Source: Lentzea pudingi
GTDB lineage: Bacteria > Actinomycetota > Actinomycetes > Mycobacteriales > Pseudonocardiaceae
Length of the DNA stretch: 64,000 bases
NCBI RefSeq assembly: GCF_014646255.1
Contig: NZ_BMNC01000001.1
Location: forward strand, 1-64,000
Direction: 5' to 3'
The translations under genes were made by a program, and so were the position numbers. This document shows positions 34,028 to 41,312 of the stretch, piece after piece. The notes beneath the pieces were generated by a model. That model saw nothing but the letters and a program-made list of their open reading frames with translations, did not search any database and had not been told where the DNA came from. Each line of letters opens with the position of its first letter. The stretch's first letter is position 1.

Positions 34028-34052
34028 GTTTCGGGCGGTGCTCGCCGGGTAA
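34028..34052 (+). promoter_or_regulatory. Sigma-B/sigma-F-type stress promoter for csbD-udgX
   Basis: GTTT at 34028-34031 and GGGTAA at 34047-34052 are separated by exactly 15 nt, matching the actinobacterial/Bacillus general-stress consensus GTTT-N15-GGGTA. The csbD ATG is 9 nt downstream. CsbD is itself a classic sigma-B regulon member, which strengthens the call. Confidence 0.65.
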
Positions 34053-34061
34053 CCGTGTTGC

Positions 34062-34241
34062 ATGGGTGCCGATGAGAAGTTCGAGAACAAGGCGGAAGAG
34101 CTCAAGGGCCGCGCGAAGGAAGCCGTCGGCGACGCCACCGACAACGAGCAGTGGCAGGCCGAGGGCCGCGCCGAGCGCGCCAAGGGCTCACTCAAGCAGG
34201 CCGGCGAGAAGGTCAAGGATGCCTTCAAGTCAGCCAAGTAA
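34062..34241 (+). CDS. CsbD-family stress protein
   Basis: A 59-residue, highly charged protein beginning MGADEKFENKAEELKGRAKE and ending KQAGEKVKDAFKSAK. This is the CsbD/YjbJ pattern: tandem amphipathic helices with KAEELKGRAKE and WQAEGRAERAKGSLKQ. The function is unknown, but family members are among the most strongly induced general-stress proteins. It sits 9 nt behind a sigma-B-like promoter. Its last 23 bp overlap the udgX start in another frame, so the two are probably co-expressed. Confidence 0.92.
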   Translation: MGADEKFENKAEELKGRAKEAVGDATDNEQWQAEGRAERAKGSLKQAGEKVKDAFKSAK

Positions 34242-34845
34242 GAAGGTTGCGGGCGCCGCCCAGTTCGTCCCCGAGGGGAAGAGCTGGGCGGCGCTTCATG
34301 CTGCGTCGAAGGGTTGTCGCGGGTGCGACCTGTTCCAGGACGCCACGCAGACCGTGTTCGGCGAGGGGCCCGTACCGGCGCGGTTGATGATGGTGGGCGA
34401 GTGTCCCGGTGATCGCGAGGACACCGACGGTCACGTGTTCGTGGGCCCGGCCGGGCGGTTGCTGGACAAGGCGTTCGAGGCCGCGGGCGTGGATCGTTCG
34501 AAGACGTACCTGACGAACGCGGTGAAGCACTTCCGGTTCACCGAACGGGGGAAGCGCCGGATCCACCAGACGCCTCGGCGTGGTGAGGTCGTGGCGTGCT
34601 TCCCGTGGCTGCGCGAGGAGATCCGGGTGGTGCAGCCCCGGATCGTGGTCGTGCTGGGGGCCGTCGCGGCCAAGGCGGTGCTGGGGCCGTCGTTCAAGCT
34701 GACCGAGCACCGCGGCGAGGTGCTGGAGCACGAGGGCCTGCGGGTCGGGGTGACGGTGCACCCGTCGTCCGTGGTGCGGGCGGAGAACTTCACCGAGGCG
34801 TTCGACGCTTTCGTGGCCGATCTGAAGGCCGTGCAGAAGTCCTAG
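34219..34845 (+). CDS. udgX: UdgX, uracil-DNA-binding [4Fe-4S] protein
   Basis: A 208-residue family-4-like uracil-DNA glycosylase. Motif A is GECPGDREDTDGHVFVGPAGRLLDKAF. The UdgX-specific loop is RGKRRIHQTPRRGE with His116, the residue that in mycobacterial UdgX becomes covalently linked to DNA at uracil sites. Motif 3 is VHPSSVVRA. Iron-sulfur ligands lie in CRGC near the N-terminus and VACFPW. ATG 34219 lies inside the csbD 3' end and is preceded by GAGAAGG at 6-nt spacing. The stress promoter upstream suggests induction under DNA-damaging or stationary conditions. Confidence 0.92.
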   Translation: MPSSQPSKKVAGAAQFVPEGKSWAALHAASKGCRGCDLFQDATQTVFGEGPVPARLMMVGECPGDREDTDGHVFVGPAGRLLDKAFEAAGVDRSKTYLTNAVKHFRFTERGKRRIHQTPRRGEVVACFPWLREEIRVVQPRIVVVLGAVAAKAVLGPSFKLTEHRGEVLEHEGLRVGVTVHPSSVVRAENFTEAFDAFVADLKAVQKS

Positions 34846-34889
34846 CCGCTCAGGGCGTTGCCGTGCGGAAGCAGTCCTGAAACGGGACA

Positions 34890-34948
34890 ACCCCCGGACG
34901 ACTCCTGCAGCGCAGGTCGAGCGGGACCAGCGCTCGAAGTCCGGGGGT
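34890..34948 (+). ncRNA. Predicted three-way-junction RNA structure downstream of udgX
   Basis: A 10-bp closing stem (34890-34899 with 34939-34948, ACCCCCGGAC/GTCCGGGGGT) encloses two hairpins. CCTGC/GCAGG (34904-34908, 34912-34916) has loop AGC. TCGAGCG/CGCTCGA (34917-34923, 34931-34937) has a 7-nt loop. It begins 44 nt after the udgX stop and has no T-run. It may be a terminator, a processed 3' RNA or an independent ncRNA; the sequence does not decide. Nothing else is visible in the 300-bp gap. Confidence 0.5.
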
Positions 34949-35146
34949 CGGGTGGCTGCCTGGGTTTACGACTAGGCGTCACCACAAGGCGGTCCTATCG
35001 GACAGCCACCTCACGAGTCCTGTTGCTGTACAACTTCGGACCACCTCCTCTCGTGTGTACTGCGAACCTACGTCGGGATCGCCGGGCCTCGCAACGGACT
35101 TTTCTCACGTCACCTCGGGCGCCTGTTTCGCGTAGAATCCGCAGGC

Positions 35147-35404
35147 ATGGTGCGCATCCCCCTGACGTCACTGGAACGGGAGCGCGGCAGGCGGCTCGGT
35201 CAGATGCTGCGGGACGCCCGCGGCGACGAGAGCATGGTCGAGATCGCGGCCCGCGCCGGCCTGTCCGCCGAGACCGTGCGCAAGATCGAGACGGGACGCG
35301 CCCCCACGCCGTCGTTCTTCACCATCGCCGCGCTCGCGGGTGCGCTCGGGATCTCGCTCGATTCCATCAACGAAGTGCTGACTCCGCAAAGCCGATCGGC
35401 TTAG
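35147..35404 (+). CDS. Xre-family HTH DNA-binding protein
   Basis: An 85-residue single-domain regulator. RGRRLGQMLRDARGDESMVEIAARAGLSAETVRKIETGRAPTPSFFTIAALAGALGISLDSI is a complete Cro/C1-type HTH with the ETVRKIETG recognition-helix pattern. Single-domain proteins of this kind are common in Pseudonocardiaceae; targets are unknown. It stands alone between the udgX structure and the NlpC/P60-like gene. Confidence 0.85.
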   Translation: MVRIPLTSLERERGRRLGQMLRDARGDESMVEIAARAGLSAETVRKIETGRAPTPSFFTIAALAGALGISLDSINEVLTPQSRSA

Positions 35405-35552
35405 TTCCCCCGATGGTGGGGCCTTCGGCTTGAGCGGGTTAACACTAAAGTCGGAGAACTCCGGCAATTCCCGGAACGATCCTTGACTTCGCTTCCCGCC
35501 CCGTGCTCCGGTGGAGCCGCGAGATTCGCTCTTCTCGATGCAGGGGGAAACG

Positions 35553-36077
35553 GTGAAATTCATTTCAGCTGTGATCGCTGCGTTGTTCGCGTTCACCCTC
35601 GTTGGTGCTCCGGCGGCGTCCGCAACGGCAGAAGCGCAGATCAGCAGGGCCAACCTGCTCAAGCGGGCGGCTGTCTGGCTGACCGCGAACAACGGCAAGC
35701 AGGTGCCGTACAGCATGTCGAAGTACTGGAAGGACGGGTACCGGCAGGATTGTTCGGGCTTCGTTTCGATGGCCGCGACCCTGGGCAACGCGAATCCCAA
35801 GGGCGGGCCGAACACGGTCGCTCTCGCGACCAGCAAGTACACGACGCCCATCAAGATCGCGGACCTGAAGCCCGGTGATCTTTTCATCGACCCGGTCGAC
35901 GAGCCCGGCGACGACTTCCGCCACGTCGTGATCTTCGAGAAGTGGACGAAGGCGGACAAGTCGCAGTACATGGCCTACGAGCAGCGCGGCAGCCACGGCA
36001 CCGACCACCGCGTGCTCACGTACGGCCTGAAGAACACCAAGTACAAGCCCTACCGGTTGAAGAACGTCACCGGCTGA
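35553..36077 (+). CDS. Secreted NlpC/P60-like cysteine peptidase
   Basis: A 174-residue protein. A signal peptide (KFISAVIAALFAFTLVGAPAASA) precedes a single domain with YRQDCSGFVSMAATL (catalytic Cys), LKPGDLFID, and RHVVIFEKW (catalytic His). The order Cys...PGDL...HVVIF is that of NlpC/P60 endopeptidases and amidases acting on peptidoglycan or secreted substrates. GTG 35553 follows AGGGGG at 5-nt spacing and starts exactly at the signal peptide. It abuts the convergent permease gene with no intergenic base. Confidence 0.75.
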   Translation: MKFISAVIAALFAFTLVGAPAASATAEAQISRANLLKRAAVWLTANNGKQVPYSMSKYWKDGYRQDCSGFVSMAATLGNANPKGGPNTVALATSKYTTPIKIADLKPGDLFIDPVDEPGDDFRHVVIFEKWTKADKSQYMAYEQRGSHGTDHRVLTYGLKNTKYKPYRLKNVTG

Positions 36078-37403
36078 TCACCGCGTCCGGTCGTGGCCGC
36101 GCAGGCGCAGCGCCGACCTGCTGAGCGCCACCGCGGCGATGACGGCGACGAGCACGCCCGTGGACAGGATCTGCCCGCGGGCCTGCTCGTCGCTGAGCAT
36201 CAGCACGATGATCGCGGCGATCGCCGCCAGCGCCAGCCAGGACAGGTACGGGTGACCCCACATGGGAACCGCGGGGTTCGTCGTGGTGCGGCGCAACCGG
36301 ATCTGCGAGACGGCGATGAACGCCCAGACGACCAGCAGTGCTGAGCCCACCGCGTTGAGCAGCAGCAGGAACACCGTGTCCGGCCACAGGTAGTTGAGGA
36401 GCACGGAGAAGAAGCCGAACGCCGTGGACGCCAGCACCGCGTTGCGCGGCACGCCGTTCTTCTTGTGCAGCAAGGCTTTCGGTGCCTCGCCGCGTTCGGC
36501 CAGCGAGCTCAGCATGCGCGCGGCGCCGTAGAGGGTGGCGTTGATGGCGCTCAGCAGCGCCACGAAGATGACGACGTTCATGATCTGAGCGGCCGCCGGG
36601 ATCCCGATCTTGTCGAGGACCGCGACGTACGGGCTGGCGCCTACCTCGGAGTCGTTCCACGGCAGGAGTGTCACGACTACGGCCATCGAGCCGAGGTAGA
36701 AGACGAGCAGCCGGGTCATGGACGTCCGGACTGCTTTTTTGATGGCGTGCCTGGGGTCTTCCGCATCGGCGGCGGCGATCGTGACGACCTCCAGGCCGCC
36801 GAACGCGAACACCACGGCCATGAACCCGGCGATCACGCCTGACCAGCCGTTGGGGAGGAAGTCGCTGAGGTTGCTGGTGCCGGGGGAGTCGACGTTCGGG
36901 AGCAGGCCTGCGATGGCCGCTGCGCCCAGGGCCAGGAAGAGGACGATCGCGGCTACTTTGAGGCCTGCGAACCAGAACTCGAACTCGCCGAAGTTGCGGA
37001 CGTTGGTGAGGTTCACGGCGGTGAGCGCGGTCATGAAGATCAGGACCCAGGTCCATTGCGGGACCGCTGGTGCCCAGCCTGACGCGATCTTGGCTGCGCC
37101 TGTTGCTTCTACTGCTAGGACTACGCCTACCGCTGCCCAGTAGGTCCAGCCGACCGTGAAGCCCGCCCACGGGCCGATCGCCTTTTCCGCGTGCACCGAG
37201 AAGGCGCCGCCGCTGGGGTGTTCGGCCGCCATTTCTCCCAGCATGCGGAGGATCAGCAGGGCCAGGGTTCCGGCCAGGGCGAAGGAGATCAGCACTGCCG
37301 GGCCTGCCAGGGCTATGCCGGCGCCAGTGCCCACGAAGAGGCCCGCTCCGATCACGCCTCCCAGCGCGATCATGGTTACATGCCGTTCCCGCAGGTGAGT
37401 CAC
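36078..37403 (-). CDS. Amino-acid permease (APC superfamily)
   Basis: A 441-residue membrane protein with about 12 TMs. HVTMIALGGVIGAGLFVGTGAGIALAGPAVLISF is the TM1 unwound Gly-rich substrate site of the AAT/GABA-permease subfamily, and FGEFEFWFAGLKVAAIV is the conserved TM5 region. It probably imports an amino acid or GABA by proton symport. The gabT/gabD genes about 4 kb away make GABA an attractive but unproven substrate. The gene is convergent with and adjacent to the NlpC/P60-like gene. Confidence 0.92.
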   Translation of the reverse strand: MTHLRERHVTMIALGGVIGAGLFVGTGAGIALAGPAVLISFALAGTLALLILRMLGEMAAEHPSGGAFSVHAEKAIGPWAGFTVGWTYWAAVGVVLAVEATGAAKIASGWAPAVPQWTWVLIFMTALTAVNLTNVRNFGEFEFWFAGLKVAAIVLFLALGAAAIAGLLPNVDSPGTSNLSDFLPNGWSGVIAGFMAVVFAFGGLEVVTIAAADAEDPRHAIKKAVRTSMTRLLVFYLGSMAVVVTLLPWNDSEVGASPYVAVLDKIGIPAAAQIMNVVIFVALLSAINATLYGAARMLSSLAERGEAPKALLHKKNGVPRNAVLASTAFGFFSVLLNYLWPDTVFLLLLNAVGSALLVVWAFIAVSQIRLRRTTTNPAVPMWGHPYLSWLALAAIAAIIVLMLSDEQARGQILSTGVLVAVIAAVALSRSALRLRGHDRTR

Positions 37404-37519
37404 GCTCTCGAGCCCCGTTCAAGTGTGCCGCTGGCGGGCCGATAGTGAGTTCATGGCGGCGGAGAGTCAAATCGTGTGATCGGAGTTACACCGAGCTGAC
37501 GTTAGTGAGGGTGAGATCC

Positions 37520-38056
37520 ATGAACTCGCCTGAGGGAGTACTGCCTTCCGGGGGACTGCCTGCCCAAACCCTGCCTGCTGGGGCCTTGCCTGCTGGAACT
37601 CTGCCGCGGCTTGACACCTTTTCCGGGGCTATCGAGCGGTTCTCGGAGTGGGGGTGGTTGGTGTTGCGGTCGGAGAACCGGTTGTTGCTGACCACTGATC
37701 ACTCGGTGTCCGCTGTGGAGATGGCTGCTGGGGTTGGTGGGGAGGTGCAGCGCTTCCTGTCCTTGCGGATGCTTGGGGGGCCGGTGGTGGTGTTGCCTGG
37801 TGTTGGGGGCATGGCGGGGCGGTGGTTGTTGCTTACCGAGTCTGCTGATGAGGCTTCTCAGGTCAATTTGATCCGGTTGCGGGCTCGGGGGGCGTTGACC
37901 CATCGGTTGGGGACGTTGGTGCCGTTGCCTCCCTCTCGGATCGGTGGGGGTGGGGTTCGGTGGTTGGGGGACGTTGGTGGGCGGCCGTTCTTGCCTCCGT
38001 TTTCGGCTGTGGTGGCGGGTTTGAGGGCTGTTACGGAGAGTTCTGGGCTTCGGTGA
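37520..38056 (+). CDS. Hypothetical protein with N-terminal LPAG repeats
   Basis: A 178-residue protein, not firmly recognised. The N-terminus has degenerate pentapeptides (LPSGG, LPAQT, LPAGA, LPAGT, LPR). The rest has IERFSEWGWLVLRSENRLLLTT, RWLLLTES and LVPLPPSRIGGGGVRWL. The last segment resembles the end of actinobacterial primase-polymerase-like N-terminal domains (LPPSR...G.VRW), though catalytic acidic residues are not evident. ATG 37520 has GTGAGGGTGAG upstream. Codon use is more T-rich than its neighbours. Confidence 0.65.
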   Translation: MNSPEGVLPSGGLPAQTLPAGALPAGTLPRLDTFSGAIERFSEWGWLVLRSENRLLLTTDHSVSAVEMAAGVGGEVQRFLSLRMLGGPVVVLPGVGGMAGRWLLLTESADEASQVNLIRLRARGALTHRLGTLVPLPPSRIGGGGVRWLGDVGGRPFLPPFSAVVAGLRAVTESSGLR

Positions 38057-38137
38057 GCGGGTCTGGTGGGTGCCTTGCGGTACGCGGCCTGGCGGGTGGT
38101 TGCCTTGCGGGCGGCCCGGTCTCCTTGCGTGCTTCCC

Positions 38138-38156
38138 CTGGGGGCTCTGCCCCCAG
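38138..38156 (+). terminator. GC hairpin downstream of the 37520 gene
   Basis: CTGGGGGC (38138-38145) and GCCCCCAG (38149-38156) form an 8-bp stem with a TCT triloop, 81 bp after the stop. It has no T-run. Confidence 0.45.
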
Positions 38157-38253
38157 ACCCCCGGCAATCTGATCAGGGGGGCCCGCGCCACGAGCGGGTA
38201 GATGGCACGCCTGTTGCTTAGGGCGGCTGCCGGTTGAGTTGTGTGGTGGCGTC

Positions 38254-38397
38254 GGCGGTGGGGTCCCATCACGAGCCGAGCCAAGAGCGGGCCACATGCC
38301 TGGAGGGGTGTCAAGCGGACGAAAAGCGTGTCCGCTTGACACCCCTCCAGGCATGCAGCAAGTGCTATGGCGCGACTCGTGATGGGACCCCACCGCC
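38254..38397. repeat. 144-nt nested perfect inverted repeat
   Basis: Outer stem: 22 perfect base pairs (38254-38275 with 38376-38397; arm contains GGTGGGGTCCCATCACGAG). Inner stem: 26 perfect base pairs (38295-38320 with 38330-38355; arm begins CATGCCTGGAGGGGTGTC) around a 9-nt loop. The stems are separated by 19 and 20 unpaired nt. It lies in a 950-bp gap between the 37520 gene and the LacI gene. Its sequence is unrelated to the 126-nt elements, but it too is a long intergenic multi-stem hairpin. Confidence 0.8.
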
Positions 38398-38771
38398 CAG
38401 TGCGCTTGCTAAAGACGAAAGACGGACTGCTCGCCTGCGGCATCGCGTGATCCGGCTGGCGGGAGGTCGTCTCTTTGTGCGTACTGCTTGATTCCGCGTA
38501 CCAGTTGTCCGGGGCTTTCACGATCACTGTATCGATTGATCGGGGGCTTGCCTGCTTTGGAGGTTCTTGCCCATTCTTGCGGTGTTCTTGACACTTCGGA
38601 ATCGAGGGAGAGGGGGGTTGGCTGATGCAGGTCACGGCGTGGCTGATGGCCTGGAGCCTCTGCGTGACCTCCGGGTTGTGAGGGATAGCCCGGTTGCGTT
38701 GCAAATTCACTCCACAGGAGGCGTCTGAGGCTCTACGGTTTATGGGTCGGACACCTTGGAAGGAGCTTGGC

Positions 38772-38828
38772 ATGGACGGGTACGAGAATCTCGCCGACGA
38801 GGATGGCCACGTTCGCGGGTACGACTAG
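38772..38828 (+). CDS. Possible 18-codon micropeptide gene
   Basis: MDGYENLADEDGHVRGYD, ending in TAG, is preceded by a near-ideal ribosome-binding site (GGAAGGAG, 6 nt before ATG 38772). It is followed 21 nt later by a terminator-like hairpin (38850-38875). The peptide is acidic and hydrophilic, with no export segment. It might be a leader peptide, a peptide precursor or chance. No modification enzyme is adjacent. Evidence is limited to the translation signals. Confidence 0.35.
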   Translation: MDGYENLADEDGHVRGYD

Positions 38829-38849
38829 GAGTGCTCTGCTGGCCGCGTT

Positions 38850-38875
38850 GGGGAGCCGTCCCGAAGTGGCTCCCC
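38850..38875 (+). terminator. Terminator-like hairpin after the 18-codon frame
   Basis: GGGGAGCC (38850-38857) pairs with GGCTCCCC (38868-38875) around a 10-nt loop. There is no T-run directly after it. Confidence 0.5.
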
Positions 38876-39005
38876 GGTGGCTGAGTGGGTTTGTTCGCCC
38901 TTGTTCGTTCGCGAGGGTAAAGCGCCTCGGGCGTGAATGGCCGTGGTGACGAGGTCCGTTCTACCGAACTGTCGGCGGGCAGGATCTCCCACGGTGTGGC
39001 GTCGG

Positions 39006-39971
39006 TCAGGCCTGCGGCGGGGGTGCCGTGCTCGATCGGGGCACGAGAGTTGTGGGGAGTTCGCGGTGTTCTGCCGGGCCGCCGTCTAGGAGGGTGGCCA
39101 GGAGGTCCACCGCTGCCTCGCCTGCTGTTTCGGTCGGCATGTGGACCGTCGTCAGGGCTGGGGAGCACATCGTCGCGTAGAGGATGTCGTCGAAGCCGGT
39201 CACGCTGATCTCGTCCGGCACCTTGACGTTGTTCGCTGCCAGGTGGGCCAGTGCGCCCAGGGCCATCAGGTCGTTGTAGGCGATGAACGCCGTTGCGCCG
39301 GTTTTGAGTGCTTGTTCTGCCGCCTTGTAGCCGCCGTTGAAGTTCGGGTCGAACGAGCCGAGCAGGTGTGCCCGGTCTGCGAGGCCCTGCATCCTGCGGT
39401 TGTTCGACCAGGCTGCGGCTGGGCCGCCCAAGTAGACGTAGTTCTTGTGGCCCAGGGATTCCAGGTGGGTGACCATTTGGTCCATGCCGTTGGCGCTGTC
39501 CATCAGGACCGACGAGACGCCTGGGACGATCCTGTTGATCAGGACCAGCGGGGTCAGGGCCGCCAGGTCCACGATCGTTTCGTCGGACAGCAGGGACGCG
39601 CAGAGCACCACGCCGTCCACCTGGGCTGCCATCGTGCGGACCAGCTCGGCCTCGGTGTCCGCGTCTTCCCTGCTGTCGCAGAAGAACACCGAGGTGCCCG
39701 CCTCGCCCGCCCTCGTCTGCACCCCTCGCAGGACGGAGGGGAAGAACGGGTTGAGGAGGTCGGGCACCACGATGCCGAGGTTTCCGGTCCTGCCGGTGAT
39801 CAGGCTGCGGGCCGCTCTGTTCGGCTGGTAGCCGAGGCGCGCCACGATTTCCAGGACCCGTTGCCGGGTGGTTTCCTTGACCAGGCCCGGTGCGCTCAGG
39901 GCGCGCGAGACCGTCGAGACGGAGACCTGCGCCTGGCGAGCTACATCCCTGATCGTGACGGCCACGCGCAC
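39006..39971 (-). CDS. LacI-family transcriptional regulator
   Basis: A 321-residue regulator with HTH VTIRDVARQAQVSVSTVSRALS, hinge YQPNRAARSLITGRTGNLGIVVP and a sugar-binding-type effector domain. Relative to typical members it is short by about 10 residues between RRMQGLADRAHLLG and FNGGYKAAEQAL. It starts 30 bp after the aldehyde dehydrogenase stop on the same strand and may be co-transcribed with gabT-gabD, although its target is not obvious. Confidence 0.92.
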   Translation of the reverse strand: MRVAVTIRDVARQAQVSVSTVSRALSAPGLVKETTRQRVLEIVARLGYQPNRAARSLITGRTGNLGIVVPDLLNPFFPSVLRGVQTRAGEAGTSVFFCDSREDADTEAELVRTMAAQVDGVVLCASLLSDETIVDLAALTPLVLINRIVPGVSSVLMDSANGMDQMVTHLESLGHKNYVYLGGPAAAWSNNRRMQGLADRAHLLGSFDPNFNGGYKAAEQALKTGATAFIAYNDLMALGALAHLAANNVKVPDEISVTGFDDILYATMCSPALTTVHMPTETAGEAAVDLLATLLDGGPAEHRELPTTLVPRSSTAPPPQA

Positions 39972-40001
39972 ATCATCGCAGTCAAGGTCAAGTAGACCTG
40001 G

Positions 40002-41312
40002 TCACAACTCCAGGCCGGTGAGGACCAGGACTCGTTGTTCGGTGAGGTCGTCCATGGCCGCTCGCAGGCCCTCGCGGCCGGTGCCGGACTCCTTCACGCC
40101 GCCGTACGGCATCTGGTCCGCCCGGTAGCTCGGCACGTCGCCCACGATCACGCCGCCCACCTGGAGTCGTTGCGCGGCGCGGAAAGCCAGTCGTACGTCG
40201 GTGGTGAACAGGCCTGCCTGGAGGCCGTACCGGGAGGCGTTGACGCGGTCGAACGCCTCCTCGACGCTGTCCACCCTCGTCAGCGTCACGACCGGGCCGA
40301 AGACCTCCTCGGCGTCGACCTTCGAGCCCTCCGCCACGTCGGTCAGGACGGTGGGGGCGTAGGTGCGGCCGTCGCGGGTGCCGCCGGTGAGGACGGTGGC
40401 ACCGGCCTCCTGTACCCAGGCCTCCACGCGGTCGGCCGCGGCGTCGTTGATCAACGGGCCCACGTCGCCGGCCACGTCGAGCTTGTTCACGTGCCGCACA
40501 ACGGCTTCCGAGACCGCGTCGTACAGGTCGGTGTGCACGTAGACGCGCTGCACCGAGATGCACGACTGGCCCGCCTGGTACATCGCGAACGTGGCGATGC
40601 GCTGTGCCGCGAACTCGAGGTCCTGCCAGTCGGGGGCGACGATCGCGGCCGCGTTGCCGCCCAGTTCCAGGGTGACGTGCTTGCGCGGCACCCGGTCCTT
40701 GATGCCCCAGCCGACCGGGCCGGAGCCGGTGAACGAGACCACCGGCAGGCGCGGGTCCTCGACCAGCGCGGCGGTGTCCTCATTGGACAGGTGCAGGACC
40801 GAGAACGCGCCGCCGGGCAGGTCGGTCTCCGCCAGCAGGTCGCCGAGCAGGAACGCGGCCTTCGGTGTGGACGGCGCGGGCTTGAGCACGATGGGGGCGC
40901 CGACGGCCAGTGCCGGGGCGACCTTGTGCGCCACCAGGTTCAGCGGGAAGTTGAACGGCGCGATGCCCAGCACCGGGCCGCGCGGGACCCGGCGGACCAG
41001 CGCGAGACGGCCCTCGGCGGACGGGTCGGTGTCGAGGCGCTGCAGTTCACCGGAGAAGCGGCGAGCCTCCTCCGAGGCCCAGCGGAACGTGGAGATCGCA
41101 CGGGTCACCTCGATGCGCGCCCACTTCAGCGGCTTGCCCGAGTCGTCGTTGATGGCCTGCGCGAACTCCTCCGCGCGTTCGGCCAGGCGGCGTGAGACGT
41201 GGTCCAAAGCGGACGCACGGCGGTGCGCGGGCAGTGCGGCGAGTTCGGGCGCGACGGCGACGGCCTTCGTGACGGCGTTCTCGACGTCTTCGGGAGTGTG
41301 GAAGGGAATCAT
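40002..41312 (-). CDS. gabD: Aldehyde dehydrogenase, succinate-semialdehyde type
   Basis: A 436-residue ALDH. It has GIAPFNFPLNLVAHKVAPALAVGAPIVLKPAPSTP for NAD(P) binding, FTGSGPVGWGIK, the catalytic Glu in VTLELGGNAA and the nucleophile Cys in YQAGQSCISVQRVYV. Coupling to gabT through an ATGA overlap makes oxidation of succinate semialdehyde to succinate the likely reaction. The protein is about 40 residues shorter than E. coli GabD, and its sequence is closer to the phosphonoacetaldehyde/lactaldehyde branch, so the substrate is inferred from context. Confidence 0.9.
   Translation of the reverse strand: MIPFHTPEDVENAVTKAVAVAPELAALPAHRRASALDHVSRRLAERAEEFAQAINDDSGKPLKWARIEVTRAISTFRWASEEARRFSGELQRLDTDPSAEGRLALVRRVPRGPVLGIAPFNFPLNLVAHKVAPALAVGAPIVLKPAPSTPKAAFLLGDLLAETDLPGGAFSVLHLSNEDTAALVEDPRLPVVSFTGSGPVGWGIKDRVPRKHVTLELGGNAAAIVAPDWQDLEFAAQRIATFAMYQAGQSCISVQRVYVHTDLYDAVSEAVVRHVNKLDVAGDVGPLINDAAADRVEAWVQEAGATVLTGGTRDGRTYAPTVLTDVAEGSKVDAEEVFGPVVTLTRVDSVEEAFDRVNASRYGLQAGLFTTDVRLAFRAAQRLQVGGVIVGDVPSYRADQMPYGGVKESGTGREGLRAAMDDLTEQRVLVLTGLEL

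Noticed and set aside
37502..38773. 423-codon minus-strand frame across the 37520 gene and the 144-nt repeat
   Set aside because: Pro/Arg/His-rich translation without a domain, running through intergenic inverted repeats; no ribosome-binding site.
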